Source: Leptobrachium leishanense
Taxonomy: Eukaryota; Chordata; Amphibia; Anura; Megophryidae
Length of the DNA stretch: 64,000 nucleotides
Direction of reading: 5' to 3'
NCBI GenBank assembly: GCA_009667805.1
Contig: CM019064.1
Coordinates: forward strand, 382,678,549-382,742,548
Shown here: positions 11,755-21,393 of the stretch, piece by piece
How positions within the stretch are numbered: the first letter of the stretch is position 1
Layout: every line of letters starts with the position of its first letter
Position numbers and translations under genes: made by a program
The notes under the pieces: generated by a model
Seen by the model: the letters and a program-made list of their open reading frames with translations, nothing else
The model's database searches: none
Told to the model about the DNA's origin: nothing

Positions 11755-11847
11755 GCGAACGTCCCAAAAAAGTTCGAAGTTCCCGTACTTTCGAACAGCC
11801 GATATTCGATTCGAACTCCGAACAGATCTGAACCAACAAGACTTTTC
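11755..11847. mobile_element. hAT terminal fragment in the foldback loop
   Basis: The stretch with cgaacagccgatattcgatt and cgaactccgaacagatctga closely matches the subterminal region of hAT copy 1 (1335-1390: gcgatgttcgaatcgaactc). Only about 90 bp survive. Confidence 0.5.
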
Positions 11848-12680
11848 GTTCTCTTCAATTCGGTGCGATTTGGCGATCCCATTTCTGAGACCCTGCAGTG
11901 TATTCAGCAAGCACCACAGGGCCATCGTAGTGGAGGGAAAAGCCGCCACAAAATCAACGAACATTCACCGCAAAACACGGCGAACGCACAGTGAAACCCG
12001 CAAAAACATCTGGATTAACCCCGCTGAACACGCCGGAGAAACCCGAGCAGCCGCCGATCACAGCGCAGAGCAGCCACTGGAGAAAGCCGACACCGCAGAC
12101 GAATGGAGTGGAAAAAAAAGTATGCTTGAATGTTTAAAAAGTGAAACACTGTTTACAAAGAAACTACAGAACGAAAAATGTCTGAAATTTACATATAAGA
12201 TCCAATGAATGATAATAAAAAGGGCTGTTACAGAAAGGAGAAAAACAAAAAAGATTTTTTGAAAAAAAATCCCGAAAAATGCCTAAAAGATCCTTAAAAA
12301 TCTATACATAAAGAGACTTTTTACTGCAGAATATTATAATCAACATTTTATTAGTTATTGAATTAAAACGGGAATATTTTTAACATTGAAACCTATGTGA
12401 TTCGCCTGAATAAACCTGTCGAATGAAACCACCGAACAGCAGGGCATTTTGGCAACTTTTCACTGCTGGTTTTTGTTCTCTGAATAGATGAAGCATTGCT
12501 TCTCTATGGGGATTTCACTGCCCTCGACCAGGCAATGAACAGGCACCGTATGTGCAGGCAATTCGCCAACATTTGGCAAACTGCCTGCTCTCTGAATAGC
12601 CGAATGGCCAGGAAAGGTACGCTGAATTTCACTGTTCGGTTACCTGTCAGCCACAATTTGGAGCTCTTTGAATAACCCTG
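11848..12680. mobile_element. Left-truncated 850-bp-class MITE (gggttattcagagag family)
   Basis: Matches the 50047-50933 copy from cgttctcttcaattcggtgc through the ccgccgaac-rich middle to the right terminus ggagctctttgaataaccct ending at 12680. The left terminus is replaced by the hAT fragment, so no TSD can be read. Open frames here (11744-12208) follow the repeated codon-like ccgaa words and are not credible proteins. Confidence 0.7.
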
Positions 12681-12692
12681 CTATTCTCACGG

Positions 12693-13128
12693 AATAAAAA
12701 TTGAAAAAAGTATAAAAAATGCTTAAAAAATACTACAAAATCTAGAAATAAAGAGTCTCTTTACTGCAGAATATTATAAGCAACGGCTTATTAGATATTG
12801 GATTAAAACTGGAATATTTTTAACATTGAAGCCTATAGGATAAAACATTCTTGTTACTAAAACATCAGGCAGACACGGCCCTCTAATCAGGCACTGTAGA
12901 GGGCAGCCTGCAGGGGCCTCCCAAGGATCCCCTTGAGGAGCATGCGGCCGACGGATGACAGAGCTGCGACTGTGCGGGCCAGCCACCCGGGTGCATGTGG
13001 CAGAGACAGGCGGCACAGGGAGGGAGCCACTGCACCTGTGGCCACGGCAGACCCCCCCCCCCCACAACCAGGATCCAGGAAGCCCCCACTGACCACCAGG
13101 CTAAGGTAAGGTGACACATTTCTAAAAG
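12693..13128. repeat. Right arm of the 11317-11729 inverted repeat
   Basis: Inverted match to the left arm across about 410 bp, separated by a 963-bp loop. The right arm has a few additional bases (for example ccacccgggtgcatg, absent from the left arm). Confidence 0.8.
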
Positions 13129-13540
13129 AAAAAATATCCGAGGGCGGAAGTGCGATGCCGTGGAGAGAGGACGCCAGATCAACGATATTAACGTGGAGAC
13201 GCCACGGACCGTTCTTCCCGCCTTAGGAAAACTTCGGGATTGGGTGGACAATTAAAAAGGATTTATATTTAAACAGAACCAGAGGGTCCATTGTACATTG
13301 CCGCTGAGGAAGCCATATGGTCTATACGACCCAGGCAAAACGCATTCGGCCATTATTGTTATTTTGTTTTAATTAAATGTTTATTTTTTTACCCTGCCTG
13401 GTCATTCATCCATGCTGAACTGGGGATCTGTTGCGGCTTTCATGAGAGTTGTGCCCAATTTAAACAACCCTTGAGTTCAACACTTGAGCCATGGTGGCTC
13501 TCCAGCACGTGAGTGGTCTGAGTTTATCTTAATAAGTGTA
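13129..13540 (+). mobile_element. Probable Penelope-type terminal repeat fragment carrying a hammerhead-like motif
   Basis: Assigned only from the hammerhead-like motif at 13300-13350 and the similar layout of other motif-bearing inverted elements in the window. No reverse transcriptase or GIY-YIG segment is attached here. The exact ends are not visible. Confidence 0.35.
13300..13350 (+). ncRNA. Decayed hammerhead-ribozyme-like motif (a)
   Basis: Stem I: gccg (13300-13303) pairs with cggc (13347-13350). The core heptad ctgagga (13304-13310) matches the consensus CUGANGA exactly. Stem II: gcc/ggc (13312-13314 and 13334-13336), with an inner ggtc/gacc hairpin. The second core block reads aaaac where GAAAC is expected, and the cleavage triplet reads att where GUH is expected. 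Both differences are CpG to CpA changes, as expected for an old methylated repeat. Type III stem would be two base pairs, as in Penelope-associated minimal hammerheads. Confidence 0.5.
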
Positions 13541-14012
13541 GTATATACTTGTCAGAAGAACTACTCTATGTTGCTATTTCTTTCCTTTTTATGTCCTTTT
13601 TTGGAAAGTTTTACACTAAAGAAGTGGCTAATGGGTGAGCCCATATGAATCTACCCATAGGCGAAAACACCAGAGCCGGATGAGGCTCTCCATAGTGTGA
13701 GTTTGTACACCTTTTGGAGTTTTTTTGTCTATATACAAACAGTATTATGCTATGTCTGTTTATCCCTTTTTTCCGAGGTTTTGACTCTTCATCAGTTGAT
13801 GTTTCTGTGCCAATACTGTTTAAATCGGTAAATTACGTTGATTATACAATCTATTATACACTGGGAAGCGCCGCACCCCACTCTTTTTCATTATCACCAT
13901 TTCCTTTTTGTCACTCTTGGGATGACATTTGTGGGTGCAGTGGCGATCGTGTACTAAACTCCTCTCCACATTCTATATACTCTTGTTGCGCCTATACCAA
14001 TTCTTCTATTTT
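13541..14012. other. Unassigned repeat-like DNA
   Basis: No family recognised. Around 13640-13690 a gcccatatgaatctaccc...ggcgaaaacacc stretch loosely resembles the hammerhead layout but lacks a good first core block. I do not call it. Confidence 0.4.
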
Positions 14013-14666
14013 CTTATATTCGTATTTAACTCACATTCTGGGGAGCCTACAGCCGGCTCTCAGGAATATAGCAGACAGGGACATATACCAGGTGCCCATA
14101 GACCCTTCGATCCACTTCTCCAGTGTTGCCAAAAGAATAATACTAAAGTAAGTTACTTCTACTTTGATCACTGTGGTCCACGGATTCTTTGATTCTCAGC
14201 TGATTCACAATGTTAACATAACAGCAGAAGAAATCCTGGAACTTGACTGCCTCCACCGCTGAATGTCATGAATCTGTACATCAGTGTTTCCCAAACCTGT
14301 CCTTAGGACCCTCTAACAGGCCAGATTTTGCAGATCACCTTGAGGAAGAGTCTGCATTTCCCCAAGGTGATCTGCAAAATCTGGCCTGTTAGAGGGTCCT
14401 AAGGACAGGTGTGGGAAACACTGATGTACAGATTCATGCCATTCAGCGGTGGAGGCAGTCAAGTTCCAGGATTCTTCTGCTGTTATGTTAACATTGTGAA
14501 TCAGCTGAGAATCAAAGTAGAGGTAACTTACTTTAGTATTATTCTTTTGGCAACACTGGAGAAGTGGACCGAAGGGTCTATGGGCACCTGGTATAAGTCC
14601 CTGTCTGCTATATTCCTGAGAGCCGGCTGTAGGCTCCCCAGAATGTGAGTTAAATACGAATATAAG
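14013..14666. repeat. Large near-perfect palindrome (~650 bp)
   Basis: The left arm 14013-14341 and the right arm 14364-14666 are reverse complements with few mismatches and one ~20-bp extra stretch in the left arm. The spacer is 22 bp. Outer ends read cttatattcgtatttaactc and its inverse. The inner arms contain cagtgtttcccaaacctgtc, which resembles the terminus of a common vertebrate non-autonomous hAT group. No 8-bp TSD was found around it. Confidence 0.9.
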
Positions 14667-15042
14667 TTACTCCGGGTGCTGTTGTACCGCGCAATTTTGG
14701 TCTTCTCTCTGTTTTCTCCTGCAGTTTATGCCCTATCATCTGCATTTTAAAGAAGATTAACTCCTGAAGATAAGGACTACTGTTTATGGACATATAGTGT
14801 GTCTATTCCACTTTCTTATGGACCCAGGTCTTTAAGCGCTGTGTTGTATTCCTTTTTGTCTAGTTGTTATTCAGGTATTTAGAGAAACCTCCATACACAA
14901 CATTCAGCGAGTGGTGTAGACACTCGTTTCCGGTGGGCGCTTCACCCCCTTTCTTTGCTTTATACACCAGCACTGTTGTGGATTTTTCTATATTATATTC
15001 TTTACTGATCCCAATAAAGCAGCAATACGCATATACAGTATT
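14667..15042. other. Unassigned DNA
   Basis: Contains an aataaagcag string at 15014-15023, but no coding region or element boundary that I can support. Confidence 0.4.
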
Positions 15043-15986
15043 TGAGTCACAAGAATTCGTAACGCGGGAAAAACATGCGGCAGTAAAAGAAAGCCGGTTA
15101 ACCCCCCTCAGTTCTGGAGTGTAGGTCCCGTGAAAAATAGCTCAAAAATATATGTGTGTTGTCTAGGGTACCCGGGTACTGTGTTCAACTGGCCAGTGAA
15201 GGAAACAAAACAATCTTCGACTAGTCACCATTGGGGCCCTTAAAGAAACAAATAAACAAGTGTGCAATGTTCTGCGTTTTCACCAGGCCGAAGCCTTCTC
15301 ACCCATCCCGTGTAACCGCTTGTCCTGGACCGAAGAATGCTGGAGAAAGGATCGCTCTCAAGAGGATCTGTCCTCGCTGCCACTTGGAACCCGATACTGT
15401 TGACGCCTGCATGTCCGATCTGGTTCTCCTCCGCCAGAGCACGAACACATAGGCCGCCAGCACTCCTCTCCAGTTTGCAGCCTCTCCTCACACGATGTCC
15501 CTCTTCTCCCAAACCACACTTTGTCAAGAACAGTTCTACACAATACACAGCCGGCCGATGCACACTCTCTCTCCGATCACTGCAACAATGGATGCCGCCG
15601 ACTCTCTGCGCTCTAACTCTGCCAGGATCCCAGAAGTGTCACCTGCGATTGTTCTCTCTCACTGCTCGTTCTGTTCTGTCAAACGCTCAGGGAATAGCAC
15701 GATCTCCAACACGACTGTAGCATCATCCACACTCCGGCCTGGTTTCAATCCCTAATGGCCCCAGCGTGCGTCCTACGTCTCTTGTGGCTCTGCTCACACT
15801 GCCCATGCCTTGCACGAGGCTGCTGATGTCTTTCCTCCTCTTTGTACCACCCACTTCCTGTCCTCACGCAAAGGGTGATGGGAGATGGAGTTCGTTTTTG
15901 TCCAGCATAGTCCACAATGTCTCTGACTCCCTCTAGTGGGAAGAACAGTTCATTGCACCAGAGCACATTTTTAAAGCAGCGCTACA
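15043..15986 (-). other. Possible solo LTR (weak)
   Basis: On the minus strand the segment starts TGTAGCGCTGC and ends near CTCA, so it has near TG...CA borders about 940 bp apart, and it is less AT-rich than its surroundings. An aataaa lies on the plus strand only, no TSD matches (tatt against cata), and no internal retroelement sequence adjoins. An unrelated unique segment is equally possible. Confidence 0.2.
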
Positions 15987-16136
15987 CATATATATAGATA
16001 AGATATATATCTATATTCTTATACATATATATATATCCAGACTTGTATTACACATGCATTTTGGCAACGAATCCCCCCCCCCATTTGGCTGATCCATCCA
16101 GAAGAAATGTTGAACCCAATAGAGCAGAGAATAATA
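15975..16136. repeat. Inverted copy of the 10.9-11.05-kb palindromic repeat
   Basis: atccagacttgtattacaca, catttggctgatccatccag and agaagaaatgttgaaccc read as the reverse complement of 10920-11050, including the flanking TATC/AT stretch. This places two arms about 5 kb apart. Confidence 0.75.
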
Positions 16137-16612
16137 TAAGGAAAATAGAACATGCAGTACAATACAACCTTATAGATGGTCAGGTACTTTTGATGGTACA
16201 GGATCTTCAAGGAAGTGCATAAACTCTAAAATAAGAGCATACACGAAACATAGCATAATACTGCCAGATATTTAATAAAACATAAAACCACAAAAAGAAG
16301 CCACTCACAAAATTAGTGGCACACAATGAATAAAAGTGTGCATAAGAGCATATTAAGCCGATTCGTTCAAATAGTCACCAAAGCCGGAAAGACGTCGTCC
16401 TTAAAGTGTAGTCTCTGCGGGAGAGCCTGGCCAGGATACCACTCCGTGCTGAGAAGTCCAACTATCAGGTGGAACCAAAGTCCTTCAGACCAACCAAATA
16501 GGGGAACCGAAGACCTGGACCCATCCGAAGTGAATAGTGGACGGTCCGACTCGCGGACGAAGATGAATGATGGACGATCCGGCGGGCGGACGAACTAAAT
16601 GGCGGAAACAAG

Positions 16613-16662
16613 CAAGTCAGTTCGACGCGTTTCGTCCTCTGACTTATTCATGAACTGACTTG
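16613..16662 (-). ncRNA. Hammerhead-ribozyme-like motif in the PLE (b)
   Basis: Read on the minus strand from 16662. Stem I is an uninterrupted 11-bp helix, caagtcagttc with gaactgacttg. Stem II is gtc/gac with a four-base loop. The core block GAAAC is intact, stem III is two pairs around a two-base loop (ac-gc-gt), and the cleavage triplet is GTC, directly before the 3' strand of stem I. The first core block reads catgaat...a rather than CUGANGA, with an extra A and a changed G8, so activity of this copy is doubtful. Layout is that of minimal type I PLE hammerheads. Confidence 0.6.
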
Positions 16663-17130
16663 TCCGTCCGAATCTTCTCTCTTTTAAAGTCCACATTTCT
16701 TTAATTACAACCTAAAGTGCATTCATGTGTGGATACCGGAAACGGTGAAATCTCCCGAAATGCCCCCGAACCAGCGCATCGAAAGTGCATCCGAAAGGGC
16801 GCATCGGAAGTGACACCGCCTTACACTAGGGTCCATTATGGTTAAGGGCATAATTATCCCAAACCTTATGGAGAGTGTGGGCGAGATACATAAGGCAAAA
16901 ATGAACCTCAAAACATGAAAACATGATATTACTAACATAGATCCAGAGATGACAATGGAAGAACCTATGGAGACAAAAATTAAAAACGTGCATGTAAGCT
17001 GATATCGTATATACATAAAATTCCCCATGAAGGGGATATAGCTAAAATTATAATAATTTTGGTAATTATTAATAATATCAATAATACGTTCCAGAAAAAC
17101 ACCAGAGAAATAGCGGAAAGAATTAAGAAT

Positions 17131-18201
17131 TAGACATGTGCACAGCACAAAATTTCGTTTTGAACTAATGGATTAGTCCTAAAATGCAATTTATTTAGTT
17201 GCTAAAAAAATTCGTTTTCAGTTCTTTAGTATGAAAACTAATTTCGTTCATCCGAAAACCAGTGGATACAATTACTATTGTAGTGGTGGCTCCTCAGAGG
17301 GCTGAGATCGCTGCTTGTTACAGTATCTCTCACTCTCAGCACAATGTGGGCCATATTACATAGTTGGTGCTAACTTAACCAGAGCTGTTGTAAACTTCCC
17401 AGAGCCATTATAGCCTATGGAGGTTTTCAGTTTACAACAGCTCTGGTTAAGTTAGCACCAACATTGTAATACTGCCCCGTGTCAGGCAAAGCTGTTACAG
17501 TAACTGACTGCTGCTCATCACAGCGCTCAGAGTTTCTGTAAAACTAGTAAATAATATTTTTATATATAAGAGGTTAGAACAATATTATTTCCTTGTTTTA
17601 CTGAAACTCTGAGCGCTGTTACAGTCAGTTACTGTAACAACTGAGCCTGATACATTGTACTGAGAGATAATGTAACAAGCAGCCGATCTCAGCGCTCACA
17701 GCCACTGGATTTAAAGGGCTAAAAAAAAGGCTCCTCTCTGTATAATGTTTAGAACATCCTCCTGCATTAATTAATGCCCCTCTTTGTATAATGTAGATAA
17801 CATCCTCCTGCATTAATGTCCCTCTCTGTATAGAACATTCTCCTCAATTTATACCTTTCTCTGTATAATGTATATAACATCCTCCTGCATTAATACCCCT
17901 CTCTGTATAATGTATAGAACATACTCCTGCATTAATTAATACCCCTCTCTGTATAGAACATCCTACTGCATTGGCATGTGGAGGGTGCAGAACTTCGGAT
18001 GTTGCGATCTTCATTGCTGGTCTCCTTCACTCATCAATGTAATATCACAAAAAGGACTGAAACTAAAATGTAGTGCATTTTATTTTAGTTTCTTTCGTTT
18101 TTTGTACTGAGCAGTTTCGTTTCTCTTGAGTCATACTAAAACTAAATTATCCCAAAATTCGGACTAAATCGTTTTAGTACTAAAACGAATGCACATGTCT
18201 A
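17131..18201. mobile_element. Non-autonomous hAT element, TIR tagacatgtgca, 8-bp TSD
   Basis: 1071 bp from tagacatgtgca to tgcacatgtcta, flanked by the perfect 8-bp duplication ttaagaat (17123-17130 and 18202-18209). An 8-bp TSD is diagnostic of hAT. No coding region. A second copy in inverse orientation is at 33756-35328. Internally it carries foldback sequence (ttttactgaaactctgagcg and its inverse) and clustered cctcctgcattaat units (about 17755-17975). It lies inside the PLE and is therefore younger than it. Confidence 0.92.
17349..17478. mobile_element. 130-bp MITE nested in the hAT MITE
   Basis: Begins ggccatattaca and ends tgtaatactgcccc, with 32-bp inner arms (ttggtgctaacttaaccaga and its inverse). 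It is flanked by gtg on both sides (17346-17348, 17479-17481). The copy at 33756-35328 lacks it: the corresponding site there reads cacaatgtgccagg when reverse complemented. That is a readable empty site supporting insertion with a 3-bp TSD, as in PIF/Harbinger. Confidence 0.85.
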
Positions 18202-18306
18202 TTAAGAATACAAAAACCACAACCGAAGAAAAAACTAACTAAAAAAACTAACTAAATCCCAAAAAGCTCTACAGGAAAAACAGTAAAAACAGTAAAAATA
18301 GGGCCA

Positions 18307-18655
18307 TTAAATAAACGATTGGAGCTCTAAATTGATATTAAGGCCTGGCGGTTTCAAAGTGTCCATGTAAAATATCCACTTTGTTTCCGCTAAAGAAAGG
18401 GCCTTAGCAACCTCACCACCCCTCCAGTTTTGTTTAACCTTTTCAATACCCAACCAGACAAAAGTAGAAAAACTGAAACTAGAACACTTACAACAGTGTC
18501 TAGGTACACTATGCTTATCGCTACGCTTTCTAATATTGTAAAAATGCTCATAAATGCGTTCTTTTAGTTTTCTTTTTGTTTTCCCAATATATTGGGCCCC
18601 ACAACCACATTGAAGTAAATAGACTACATTGGTGGTATTGCAATAAACATGACCT
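18307..18655 (-). pseudogene. GIY-YIG endonuclease domain fragment of a Penelope-like element
   Basis: Reading from 18655 down to the TAA at 18307-18309, one frame is open for about 115 codons with no ATG start. It contains CNTTNVVYLLQCGCG, then QYIGKTKRKLKERIYEH, then ETKWIFYMDTLKPPGLN near the end. These are the GIY motif (here VVY), the YIG motif, the catalytic-type Arg, the conserved ExxWI...L..LGLN ending and the Cys-rich insert (CC-KC) usual in PLE endonucleases. In PLEs this domain nicks target DNA for priming. The upstream reverse transcriptase is missing: sequence changes to the inverted terminal arm at about 18656. What remains has no internal stop. Confidence 0.85.
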
Positions 18656-18810
18656 GGTGTTTATGTTTTATTAAATATCTGGCAGTATTATGCTATGTTT
18701 CGTGTGTGCTCTTATTTTAGAGTTTATACACTTCCTTGAAGATCCTGTACCATCAAAAGTACCTGACCATCTATAAGGTTGTATTGTACTGCATGTTCTA
18801 TTTTCCTTAT

Positions 18811-18897
18811 ATGTCTATATCTTAGCACGCTGGTGGAGAGTGCTGTGAACTGCAGTTTTTTATACCTCCTGGGGATACATTTTCACACTCTATTGGT
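18811..18897. other. Spacer between PLE arm and palindromic repeat
   Basis: No feature recognised. Confidence 0.4.
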
Positions 18898-19121
18898 AGA
18901 GCAGAGAATAATATATATATTCTCTGCTCTGTCGGGTTCAACATTTCTTCTGGAGGGATCAGCCAAATGGGGGGGCGCATTTAGTTGAGATTGTCCACAT
19001 GCCACCCCCCATGTGCGTATTTGTATATATGGTCTGTGGGTGGGTGTATATATATATCTGCGTGTGTTGATATATACGTATATATAGGTCTGCGTGTTGA
19101 TATATACGTATATGTCTGTGT
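18898..19121. repeat. Third copy of the palindromic gagcagagaata repeat
   Basis: Inverse of 10735-10935: the arms gagcagagaat...attctctgctc, then cagccaaatgggggggcgca, gtgggtgggtgtatatatat and repeated ctgcgtgttgatatatacgt words. Confidence 0.75.
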
Positions 19122-19609
19122 GTGGTATCCAGGGCCGGTGCAAGCATTTTTGTTTACTCAGGTGAAGTTGCATTTTGGTGCCCCCCTCCACCCAATCCGT
19201 GCCATGCCAATCAGGAGTGTTTGGTGTCCTCACGCATTGCCAATCTATGCTGTGCCTGGTGCCCCTTCTGTGCCACAGGGCCAATCTACAGAGTGCGTGG
19301 TCCCCTCCTTTGGCAATGTGGCATAGGAGGGGCACCAGGCACTGCACAAATTTGCAATGTGGCCTGGTGGTGCCCCTTGGTCTTGCTGTGTCAATATACC
19401 CACATATTTCAAACTGCCTGCCACTCTCAGTGTTTCCCTGTGATCCTGCTACCTACCACTCTCACTCTGTTGCTGTGGTCCACTGCCCGACTCCAGGTCT
19501 CCAGAAGCAGACTGCTAGCAGGGTCCTCGTCCTCTAATTCAATTCACTCCCCCTTAATTCATTTTTCCCCTTTAATTACTTTCACCCCCTTAAATTAATT
19601 TCATATAGC

Positions 19610-19965
19610 GTATGACAGAGCTCCACAGCAATAAAACTCACAGTAATGTGCGGGGTGTATGAGCGTATGACAGAGCTCCACAGCAATAAACCTCACAGTA
19701 ATGTGCGCTGTGTATGAGCATATCACAGAGCGCCACAGCAATAAACCTCACAGTAATGTTCAGTTTGTGTATGAAAGTATCACTGAGCTTCACAGCAATA
19801 AAACTCACACTCATACACACTGCCCATTATTGTATCACAGAGCTCCACAGCAATGTGCGGTGTGTATGCGCGTATCAAAGCTCCACAACAATAAAACTCA
19901 CAGTAATGTGCAGTGTGTGTGAGCGTATCACAGAGCTCCACAGCAATAAACCTCACAGTAATGTA
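19610..19965. repeat. ~60-bp minisatellite inside the hAT element
   Basis: About six units with acagagctccacagcaataa, acctcacagtaatgtgcg and tgtatgagcgtatc. The last units are shorter and more diverged. Confidence 0.85.
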
Positions 19966-19984
19966 CCGATATCAGTTTACTCAA

Positions 19985-20375
19985 ACCCCCCAGCAGAACA
20001 TTACACACACCCCAGCAGAACATTACACACACACACCCCAGCAGAATTTTACACACACACACAGCCCAGCAGAACATTACACACACACCCCAGCAGAACA
20101 TTACACACACCTCCACAGCAGAACATTACAGCCCCCAGCAGAACATTACACCCGCCCAGCAAAACATTACCCCCCCCAGCAAAACATTACCCCCCCCAGC
20201 AAAACATTACCCCTCCCAGTAAAACGTTACACCCTCCCAGCAAAACATTACCCTCCAGCAAAACATTACCCCTCCCAGTAAAACGTTACACCCTCCCAGC
20301 AAAACATTACACCCCCCCAGCAGAACATTACACCCCCCGAGCAGAACATTACACCCCACCGAGCAGAACATTACA
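19985..20375. repeat. 19-27-bp minisatellite inside the hAT element
   Basis: About 18 units of cagcagaacattacac with a variable C/CA linker. A sub-block reads cagcaaaacattacccc. The open frames through it are a by-product of the repeat. Confidence 0.9.
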
Positions 20376-20809
20376 CACACACACACACCCTCCCCTCCCT
20401 CAGTTTATTCAAACCTTTTAAAAATCTTCTCTCGGCCTCTCTGCCCAGTCCTCCTTCACACTACAGTGGAAGCACGCAGGCTGACTCTGCTGCAGGGCCA
20501 CACGGCTTTGGGGTTTGTCCTCCAGGTTTTTCTGCTGCTGTGTGCCCTGGCTATGCGTGTCACGTGAAGGGGGGCGGTGCCAAATTATGCAGTGTGCCTG
20601 CTCATGTTTAGAATGTGGGACTGAGGCAGGCACACTGCATCGGTTTGAGAGTGCGCGGCTGGGCCCCTGGTTGATGTCTGAAGATCATTCATTGCTCCAC
20701 TTCCGGTATTTTAAAAACAGAATTTTTCCGCCCCTCACACTGACAGCAAGCCAGGACAGTAAGGCGGCCTCCTGTGCCGCCTTACACTAGCGCCGGCCCT
20801 GGTGGTATC

Positions 20810-21393
20810 AATGCATCCCTACTCTATACACAGCGCTCCGTGCCCCTATAATATATATGATATGTGGTTACCTTTTTTTTATATTTTTATACTATTCCTA
20901 TTACATTAACGGTAATTTTTGATCTATTTTATTCAGTAGAAACTTTTTTTTGCCTATATAACATGTGCTTTGTGAAAATAAAACGGTTTTGTGTGTACAT
21001 TTTAATAGTTAGTTAATTTAGTTAGCGGTGAGAAGCAAACGTAATGCAGTGTAGACACGCTGCGAGGCGGAGCGGAGTGAAGTCAAGCCTGCAAAATGTT
21101 TGTTTCTCTTCGCTTCGCTACTCTGTGCGTCGCTACACGCTCAGTGTGTCTCAGCCTTTATTCCCGCATCGCTAGCTTACCGAATCAGTTTGTATACTTG
21201 TTACTGACCCTGCTTGTTCTGAGGACCCGATCTGTTGCCGACTTTGCCTGCCATTTGACTATTCTCTCTGTGTATTCCCTGCCTGTTCTGTTTGCTTCCT
21301 GTTGCTACTGGTGTGCTCCGATTCTCACCATATACAGTAGCGCAGTACAAGTGCCTAAACATTGCTGACCCAGTTTTGTTATAGCTGCTAATT
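20810..21393. other. Unassigned DNA left of a hAT 3' fragment
   Basis: No feature recognised. A pyrimidine-rich stretch (21090-21360) could be a piece of an LTR or leader, but nothing in it is diagnostic. Confidence 0.4.

Larger units (their letters stand above)
16137..18810 (-). mobile_element. Penelope-like retroelement (PLE) remnant with inverted terminal arms
   Basis: 16137-16290 and 18660-18810 are reverse complements (shared words: tttattaaatatctggcagt, cttccttgaagatcctgtac). Between them on the minus strand lie a GIY-YIG endonuclease fragment (18307-18655), then terminal-repeat sequence with a hammerhead-like motif (16613-16662). The coding part is cut directly by the inverted arm at about 18656, so the reverse transcriptase is absent. 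PLEs are known for GIY-YIG endonucleases, complex terminal repeats in direct or inverted order, and hammerhead motifs. The combination makes the family call firm although the element is only a fragment, itself interrupted by a hAT MITE (17131-18201). Confidence 0.75.
19130..20801. mobile_element. Non-autonomous hAT element, TIR cagggccgg, 8-bp TSD
   Basis: 1672 bp from cagggccggtgcaag to its near-inverse ctagcgccggccctg, flanked by the perfect duplication gtggtatc (19122-19129, 20802-20809). The CAGGGCCGG terminus and 8-bp TSD are hAT features. No transposase remains. Two internal minisatellites fill about 45% of it. Subterminal cttacac/gccgcc words near the right end may be transposase-binding sites (inference). 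Confidence 0.92.

Noticed and set aside
13630..13690. Sixth hammerhead-like motif
   Set aside because: A gcc...ggcgaaaac layout is present, but there is no convincing CUGANGA block and stem I is poor.
15043..15986. Firm call of a solo LTR
   Set aside because: No matching TSD and no sense-strand polyadenylation signal in a sensible place. Kept only as a weak possibility.
19714..20421. Open frame rich in His/Thr/Pro (YTHPSRTLHTH...)
   Set aside because: Lies wholly in the minisatellites inside the hAT element.
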